Source: Gentiana macrophylla (Eukaryota; Streptophyta; Magnoliopsida; Gentianales; Gentianaceae). From it: a stretch of DNA of 64,000 nucleotides. Made by a program: the position numbers and the translations under genes. The number at the start of each line of letters is the position of its first letter. Position 1 is the first letter of the stretch. Under the pieces are notes generated by a model that ran no database searches, was not told the DNA's origin, and worked only from the letters and a program-made list of their open reading frames with translations. Below are positions 57,806 to 64,000 of the stretch, one piece after another. The stretch lies in NCBI GenBank assembly GCA_026214975.1, contig JAOBSW010001090.1:1-64000 (forward strand). The letters are read 5' to 3'.

Positions 57806-58868
57806 ATGGCCAACAATTCAGCATGCATTATTATTCTATTTTGCTTCATTCTCTTTACAGAGTACCAGGATCAAAAACTCTCCTGGGGAGGAGGTAAACA
57901 TATGGAACAATTGTCAATTAAAGTTTCTTTAGATATGAAGTAGTATAAATTAAAGGGGTTTTCTATTGTCGCTTTCGAATTACTTTGAGTACTACCGGAG
58001 GTGTAAATGAGCCGAGGTGAACTGAATTGAGATGTTTAAGTTTGTGTTTCTTAACTACACGAACGAGCCTGGTTTTGTTTGTTTTAAATAAACGCGCTAT
58101 ATTTTATATTTGAGTTGCGTTTGCCAAAATATTGCTCGAGCTCGTACCTAGGTATCCGGTAGACAACCATAACTTCAATTCCTTTGCTCTACACTTGTTT
58201 AATTAATGGTGATAATATTGTGGAATATACATTTTGAAGAAGATTTCCTTCGGTTTCTACTCAACGCACCTCATTATGACCATTTGTTTGGCTTTTTTTT
58301 TTTTTGGTTGTTGTTGTTTTGTACTATTAGGTTGTTAGGTTGTGTGTTCTGGTCCTCTAGTGGCTATCTGCCAGTTAGAGCTATCTGTTGTATTTTCCGG
58401 CATTAATCTGGTTTGATAACAATTGCTTTCGTTTTCAGGAAAAAAAGAAAATAGTTATTGAATCACAATTAATGAAATCTTTTACCTTGCAGCAAAAGCC
58501 ACTGAAAATTTCTCTCACATTCATCAGCGATTTCAAGAAAATTACGTGATGCTGACTCACAAACACTTATTACTGAAGAGGATTGCAATGCAGCCATTTG
58601 CGATCGAAGCTCTTCGGTCGATACTTGCCAATCGGGTTGTTTTTGTGGTGTAAATAAATGCTCTGTTGTTGTAGGTTCTGACTATGATGAAACCTTAACA
58701 TCTTCAAAAAAATTATTCTATGAATCTCGAAAACTTAATGATGAAAGCTTTTGCAATCAACACACTTGTGATGCTGATCCTCAAGCGGAGGACAACTGCC
58801 CAGATTACTGTTTCTGTGGTGTCGTCGTCAAATGCACTCTGCAAGAACAATCTGATCACAACATTTGA
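57806..58868 (+). CDS. Predicted secreted precursor with two tandem six-cysteine (knottin-like) domains
   Basis: Exon 1 is 57806-57893 (signal-peptide-like MANNSACIIILFCFILF; donor GAG|GTAAAC). Exon 2 is 58528-58868 (acceptor TCATCAG|CG after a pyrimidine-rich tract). The product is 142 residues. Domain 1 has Cys 49, 54, 63, 67, 69, 74 (spacing 4-8-3-1-4) and domain 2 has Cys 105, 110, 120, 124, 126, 132 (4-9-3-1-5). Both contain CFCGV and end K-C. Each follows an SRKL spacer (33-36 and 96-99), consistent with processing into two peptides. The C-x3-C-x1-C-x4/5-C tail resembles squash-type trypsin inhibitor knottins, but the first loops differ. No known family was recognised. Function is unknown: protease inhibitor, antimicrobial or signalling peptide are all possible. 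A stronger-looking acceptor 35 nt upstream would destroy the cysteine frame. Confidence 0.72.
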
Positions 58869-59487
58869 GCCATACGCGCGTTACAATGCACTTTTACATC
58901 GTTTAGCAATGGTGTAAGGTCTATCGTTTGATGTGAGTTTCATCATTATCAATGATGTAATTAAAAGTGTGTTATGATATAAGTTTTGATTCTTAGTGTT
59001 ATGTGTGAGGTCAATAATTTAACATATATATATATGTACCCTTTTCTTTCAAGAAATATTTTGTCCGCTAGATATCGAGTCATTACACGTTTCATTGATC
59101 AAAACGTAGGATCTACTAATAGATACAAGTCTTGCTATGATCATTGGTAATCGACAAAAGTGTTCAACGAAAGAAGTAATGAAAAATGATAGTAAATGTA
59201 TCTGCATTGCACTTTGCGTTCTTAGGTGGGTTTTGGGGAGGAATATTAAATTGGAGGCGGGAAGGGAATCATAGTTTGCGTCGAGAAAGTGTAATTACTC
59301 TATATGTCGTTTGTGTTGTGCGTAACACTCCGTTCTCGGATAATGAGTTTTTATCTGGAAAATAACGCTCGACACATATAATATTAAGTAAATCTAACAT
59401 TATACGCAAGCCTTATGTCATCATATCAAATACAAAGCGACGTGGAAACGAAAAATACTTAATTACGATACAACCCAAAGACCAACA
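58869..59487. other. 3' flank of the knottin-like gene, intergenic
   Basis: AT-rich with no ORF of note. It presumably includes the transcript end. Confidence 0.4.
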
Positions 59488-59492
59488 AAGAG

Positions 59493-59641
59493 TGTTAAAC
59501 ACAACACAATTGGGAAAAAGATGATTCGTATATTAACAATAGTCAAGTATTTATAGTACAATGATCACCAAAAACCCTAGACCAAAAATATCGTAACTGT
59601 ACAAATATACCCTTACATATATATTGTTATATATTTCCACA
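59493..59641 (-). repeat. 3' LTR of the third copia element
   Basis: It starts TGTTAAACAC and ends TTTCCACA on the plus strand. On the minus strand the purine tract (AATTTGAGGGGGCG) directly precedes it. Confidence 0.85.
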
Positions 59642-59648
59642 CGCCCCC

Positions 59649-60104
59649 TCAAATTGGAGTATGTAAATCACAAATGCCCAACATGCCTAAGAGAAAACGA
59701 AATTGTTGCCTGCCGAGATCCTTCGTCAAAATGTCGGCCAACTGGTGCGTAGTAGGAACATAAGATGGCGCTAAATTTCCGGATAATAATTCATCACGAA
59801 CAAAATGACAGTCAACTTCGATGTGTTTGGTACGATCATGAAAGACATGATTCTTTGCTATATGAAGCGCCGACTGACTATCGCAAAACAATCGCATAGG
59901 CTGAGGATGCAAAACACCAAGAGAAGATAACAAGGACTTGAGCCATTTAAGCTCACACGTGGCAACCGCCATAGAACGATACTCAGCCTCGGCAGACAAA
60001 CGGGATACCGTAGGCTGCTTCTTGGTCTTCCAAGAGACTGGGGAACGACCAAAAATACCAAATAACCAGTGACAGAACGCCGAGTCAAAGGGCAGGCGGA
60101 CCAA
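59649..60104 (-). pseudogene. Copia RNase H
   Basis: It reads [20 protein letters not shown], then [20 protein letters not shown] and [21 protein letters not shown], the copia RNase H pattern with its DSQSA and H motifs intact. A frame break near 60050-60100 separates it from reverse transcriptase. Confidence 0.85.
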
Positions 60105-61156
60105 TCACTATCACATAAAGCAGTCAAGGACAAATCATCGACATGTTGTAACAGAATACCTTGGCCAGGACTCCCCTTCAAGAAGCGCAAAACACGTACT
60201 GCAGCCTCCCAATGCGGGACCTGCGGATCACTCAAAAACTGGGCAAGAGTATGCACGGAGTAACTCAACTCAGGACGAGTAACAGACAAGTAGACCAAAC
60301 GGCCCACAAGTCTGCGGTACCGAGCGGGATGGGCAAATGGCTGACCGGTAGCGGAGGCAAGACGATGATTTTGCTCCATAGGCGTGTCAATGGGTTTGCA
60401 ACCCAACATGCCAGCTTCAGTCAGAATATCCAACGCATACTTGCGCCGAGAGAGAAAGATATCCTCGGGTCCACATGCCACTTCGATGCCGAGAAAATAT
60501 TTCAAAGGGCCCAAATCTTTCATATGAAAGCAAGAGCGGAGGTACTGCTTGAAGCGAACAAGCATATCATGAGAAGAACCGGCAATAATCAAGTCGTCAA
60601 CATAAACTAGAACATGAAGGGAAACACCGTCCCGATTATAAGTAAACAGTGAATAATCCGCATAGGACTGAACAAAACCAAAAGTCTTCAACGCAGTAGA
60701 GAGCTTGGCAAACCATTGCTGAGGAGCCTGCTTCAAACCATATAGGGATTTACGTAATTGACACACAGTGCCAGGAGAGGAGGCACGATACCCAGAAGGA
60801 AGTGGCATGTAGACTTCCTCAGTTAAATCACCATGCAGGAAGGCATTATGAACATCCATCTGATGAAGTTCCCAATTACGAGCCACCGTAACAGACAGAA
60901 AAACATGAACAATCCCCATTTTAGCCACTGGAGCAAAGGTCTCATTATAATCGACTCCTGCGACCTGTCTATTTCCACGAACAACGAGTCGAGCTTTAAG
61001 ACGCTCCACATCACCAGTGGAGGTGTATATAATTTTATACACCCAACCACAACCAATAGCACGTTTACCAGGAGGAAGAACCTCCAGAGACCAGGTCCCA
61101 TTACGTTCCAAAGCATCAATCTTCTCCTGCATAGCCCGATGCCAATCGGGCAACAA
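59858..61156 (-). pseudogene. Copia reverse transcriptase
   Basis: This frame covers the whole copia reverse transcriptase: AIGCGWVYKI, RLVVRGNRQVAGVDYNETFA, HQMDVHNAFLHGDL, SLYGLKQAPQQW and the catalytic YVDDLIIAGSS. Its last about 65 codons after SVTGYLVF are out of the true frame. Relatives start further upstream, so the ATG is not a real start. Confidence 0.88.
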
Positions 61157-61159
61157 AAC

Positions 61160-61850
61160 AGCTTCACGAAAACTGCGGGCTCGCGGCCTTTAGTAATAGC
61201 TGTCAAAAAACACTGGTGGCGAGCATAAAAGTTATTATAATCAACATAACAAGATATGTCAAAAGGCGTACCTGAGGAGCCCGCGGAAGACGAGGAAGCA
61301 AGTAATGGGGTGGGGTCTTCGTTATGCCGAACAATCGTGTGAGTAACATAATCCTGAAGCTTTGTGGAAAGGATTTTCAAACGTTGACCTCGGCCCAAAG
61401 TATCAGAAGTAGGCACTCCGCCATCCGAAGAAGAACTTGGCTCGTCCACACGCCCCATTAAGGGGGGCGAAGGGTCCGGGGGGGGGGGGCGAAGTAGTGG
61501 TATCCGGAGGTAGAGGCTCAGTATAAAAAAAATAACGGTCCCATTGTAAGCGATCACGGTCAGGGAGGGTGTCAATGAACGAAAACTGATCCCCCTAAAA
61601 TCAACATCACGACAACAAAAATTCATGAGCTTCGAGATCATAAAGCCCTCAGCCCTTCTGACCGTAGTGATAACCAATAAACATACACCGGCCAGACCGA
61701 GAATCAAATTTATCTTGGGCTCGAGGACGAATAGCGGCGTAACATAAACATCCAAATACCTGGATATTATCATAAGAGGGAAGACGACCATATAAAAATT
61801 CATATGGAGTTTTACCATGTAAAAGTCGAGTAGGGGTCATATTAATCAAA
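61160..61850 (-). pseudogene. Copia integrase C-terminal part and linker
   Basis: 61649-61849 reads TPTRLLHGKTPYEFLYGRLP and FGCLCYAAIRPR..KFDSRS..CMFIGY, the integrase C-terminal region. A run of ten G (about 61481-61490) in the linker and further shifts break the frame before reverse transcriptase. Confidence 0.8.
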
Positions 61851-61870
61851 TGAACTGCAGTAAGGACGCA

Positions 61871-62506
61871 TTAGCCCCAAAAATATTTAGGCAATTTTGC
61901 TTGAAAACGCAGGGCGCAAGCGACATTAAGAATGTGCCTATGCTTACGTTCAACATGTCCATTTTGTTGCGCTGTATCAACACAAGAAGTTTGATGCAAA
62001 ATACCCTTGGAGGCAAAAAACGATGCTAAACTCAAAAATTCCAGGCCATTATCGTTGCGAAAACACTTAATCCATTTGTCAAACTGGCGTTTGATCATTG
62101 TATAAAAACTTCCAATTAATTGGCGAACTTCATGCTTGCCAGTTAATAAATAAACCCACGTGGCACGAGAACAATCATCAACAAGAGTAAGAAAATAACG
62201 AGCATCACAACTGGAATGAAACTTGTAAGGCCCCCATATATCACAATGGACTAAATCAAATAAATCCACGGCTTTATTAAAACTCAAGGGAAACGAAGCA
62301 CGAGGCTGTTTACTCTTAAAACAAATAGAACAATCAACGTCACAAACTTTATTTGAATTATTAAGACTAGGAATGCCGGATAATGAAGATACCACGGACA
62401 TCGAAGGATGCCCTAAACGTCTATTCCATAACAAATGAGTATCAGCCACAACAACTTTGTTAACTCGAATATCTGAAGAGCACACGGACTGAAAACGGTA
62501 GACCAA
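61871..62506 (-). pseudogene. Copia GAG-pre-integrase and integrase core
   Basis: The 211-codon frame has LLWNRRLGHPSMSVVSSL, a CxxC zinc site, DLVHCDIWGPYK, TLVDDCSRATWVYLL, FRNDNGLEF and TAQQNGHVERKHRHI, including all three catalytic acids. Its N-terminus crosses the deletion junction at 62499-62506 into LTR sequence. A stop near 61868 ends it. Confidence 0.88.
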
Positions 62507-62567
62507 AAATATCGTAACTGTACAAATATACCCTTACATATATATTGTTATATATTTCCACAAAGAG

Positions 62568-63439
62568 TAACAACACTGTCAAACTTAAACACATGTAGAG
62601 TCTATTACAACACATCTTACAAACTAACTCCAAAGACATAAGTCTTATTAGCCAAACACACTAGTCTTACGCAAGTCTTAGTCCTACAAACTGGAAAATA
62701 GAAATACAACATGTCTTCAACATAATGAAAGATACAAAGTCAGAGATACACAAAAACTGATAATAAAAGAAAGCTAAATGTTCCCAAGCACATCCCATGA
62801 ACTCACTCGTCATCAAATAACATGTCAGCATCATAAAAAAAAACATACAAGACATGCAAAGAGGTAAATACATTGAGTACTTAGTAAAACGTAAAATCTA
62901 TTGAACACCATATTTTTTAATGCTCAGAAAGTAAATACATTATTATTAAATGATTATCTTCATTAAATCAACATTACATCTAAGGTATCAACTCATATCC
63001 TATATTCCCATCACACGTTGTGAGTTTCCTATTGGTTTCTAGCTTAGCTTATGTTTGTCACACCAAGGTTTCAAGGGAATTACGCTTAGTCAATGAGCAC
63101 TAAGAACCCGTATGGTTGCAACCCACTAGAGAGTAGAGAGTCGCTCTAGCTATCCCGGGAAGTCCTCCCGTTAGTGTGCGATCGGCAGAGGTTGACCACT
63201 TTTTCTGATCATGATCACATCGCGATATTGTACCATGCCTTACCATGAAATTCAAGATGTTTATTCTTTTATGTAGTGAAGTATGTATCCTATTTATCAT
63301 TAACTAGCCACCTAAGTTCATTTAAGGAAAACCTTACCTAACCACTCTACTCCCTCAATTTAGACCACTAGACTCTAAACAAAAAGCAAAAAGCAAAAAG
63401 CAGATGGGAGATAGGGACCTCGGCCTCTCTTCCAAATCT
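62568..63439. other. Intergenic, no feature recognised
   Basis: AT-rich. There is a short AAAAAGC triplet repeat near 63382. No terminal repeats or coding families were seen. Confidence 0.4.
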
Positions 63440-64000
63440 AATACCCCGGAGGGCACCCCAGCATACATAATCGTCTAACAGTGCCGTAAACCCCTATGCA
63501 CATATAATAAAGAGAAAATGCGATAGCGGATCACCCTGTTGGATGCCCCAGGTAGGCATAATCCTCTGGCTCGGCTTTCCTTTAATCAGGACCCGAAAGG
63601 AAACACTCGTGACACACCTGCGGACTAAGTCTATAAATGGTAAGGGGAAGCGCATACATTCCATAACGCTTCAAAGGTACTGCTACCCAAGTCGATCAAA
63701 GGCCTTGGCCATATCCAACTTCAATGCCGCATGATTATGACAACCCTGCATGCCAGCCCAAAGAGAGTGGAAGCTTTCAAATGCTATAATCGCGTTATCC
63801 GTGATGAGACGTCCAGACACAAATGCACTCCGATTGCCCAAAATAACATCCTCAATCAGCCCCTTCAGCCAATTGATGACCACCCGAGAGATGAGCTTAT
63901 AAATAGAATTACACTGTGCAATCGGTCAAAACTCAATCATAACCGTATGAGTATCTACCTTAGGTATCAAAGTAATAAAAGTTTCATTAATCGTACCTAA
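63440..64000 (-). mobile_element. L1-type LINE reverse-transcriptase fragment, running off the window
   Basis: On the minus strand 63883-63683 reads NRSAFVSGRLITDNAIIAFE, then FHSLWAG and LKLDMAKAFDR. A shifted continuation at about 63600-63480 gives FRVLIKG and GIQQGDPLS. These are consecutive plant L1 reverse-transcriptase blocks. It is frameshifted and its 5' part lies beyond 64000. Confidence 0.8.

Larger units (their letters stand above)
59493..62562 (-). mobile_element. Ty1/copia retrotransposon with deleted 5' end
   Basis: A perfect 5-bp duplication AAGAG (59488-59492 and 62563-62567) brackets the element. The 3' LTR (59493-59641, about 149 bp) is whole. At the other end only about 64 bp of LTR remain (62499-62562), fused directly to coding sequence just before integrase, so the rest of the 5' LTR, the primer site, gag and protease have been deleted. 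Integrase, reverse transcriptase and RNase H follow on the minus strand with several frame breaks. Confidence 0.9.

Noticed and set aside
60069..61228. Plus-strand frames of 64-149 codons
   Set aside because: Antisense shadows of the copia reverse transcriptase.
1..64000. CRISPR arrays, bacterial operons, prophage, riboswitches
   Set aside because: No regularly spaced short repeats, no bacterial-type gene organisation. All genes are intron-bearing plant genes.

Overview
This window looks like nuclear DNA of a dicot plant. The genes have many short exons with GT..AG introns in AT-rich sequence, the protein families are plant-type (a CHR18-like SNF2 helicase, a plastid YGGT protein, a Rab1 of the RABD2 kind), and most of the remaining sequence is plant transposon debris. 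I cannot name the species. Layout: 1-4.5 kb is a badly decayed Ty1/copia element on the minus strand. 4.8-18.4 kb is a minus-strand SMARCAL1/CHR18-like gene (18 exons traced). Its intron 8 holds a young copia element (10482-14917) with 5-bp target duplications. 18.4-22.5 kb is mostly repeats. 22.5-24.8 kb is a plus-strand CCB3/YLMG3-like plastid gene with a frame break near its end. 25.5-33.5 kb is a nest of DNA transposons: a palindromic PIF/Harbinger element with a Mutator-type MITE in its terminal repeat, a LINE carrying a hAT element and a foldback MULE MITE, and a palindromic MULE with DUF1985-like and SWIM segments. 34-36.4 kb has a histone H2A tail fragment, a SINE and tandem repeats. 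37.1-40.8 kb is an intact ten-exon TAM41 gene (mitochondrial CDP-diacylglycerol synthase). 41.96-45.38 kb is a non-autonomous Ty3/gypsy element with both LTRs. 45.4-57.4 kb carries several hAT MITEs with exact or near-exact 8-bp target duplications, a Rab1 pseudogene, a 538-bp tandem duplication and an inverted array of small LTRs. 57.8-58.9 kb encodes a predicted secreted precursor with two tandem six-cysteine, knottin-like domains, the most novel coding sequence here. 59.5-62.6 kb is a third copia element with a deleted 5' end, and a LINE fragment runs off the right end. The genes do not form a pathway. TAM41 acts in mitochondrial phospholipid synthesis, CCB3 in cytochrome b6f assembly, CHR18 in fork remodelling, and the knottin-like peptide would be secreted. 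TAM41 is the only conserved gene seen complete and undamaged. CHR18, CCB3 and the Rab all show frame or stop damage, which may be real decay or, for the first two, consensus error. Main candidates for novelty: the tandem knottin-like gene and the repeated occurrence of inverted-duplicated transposon halves.
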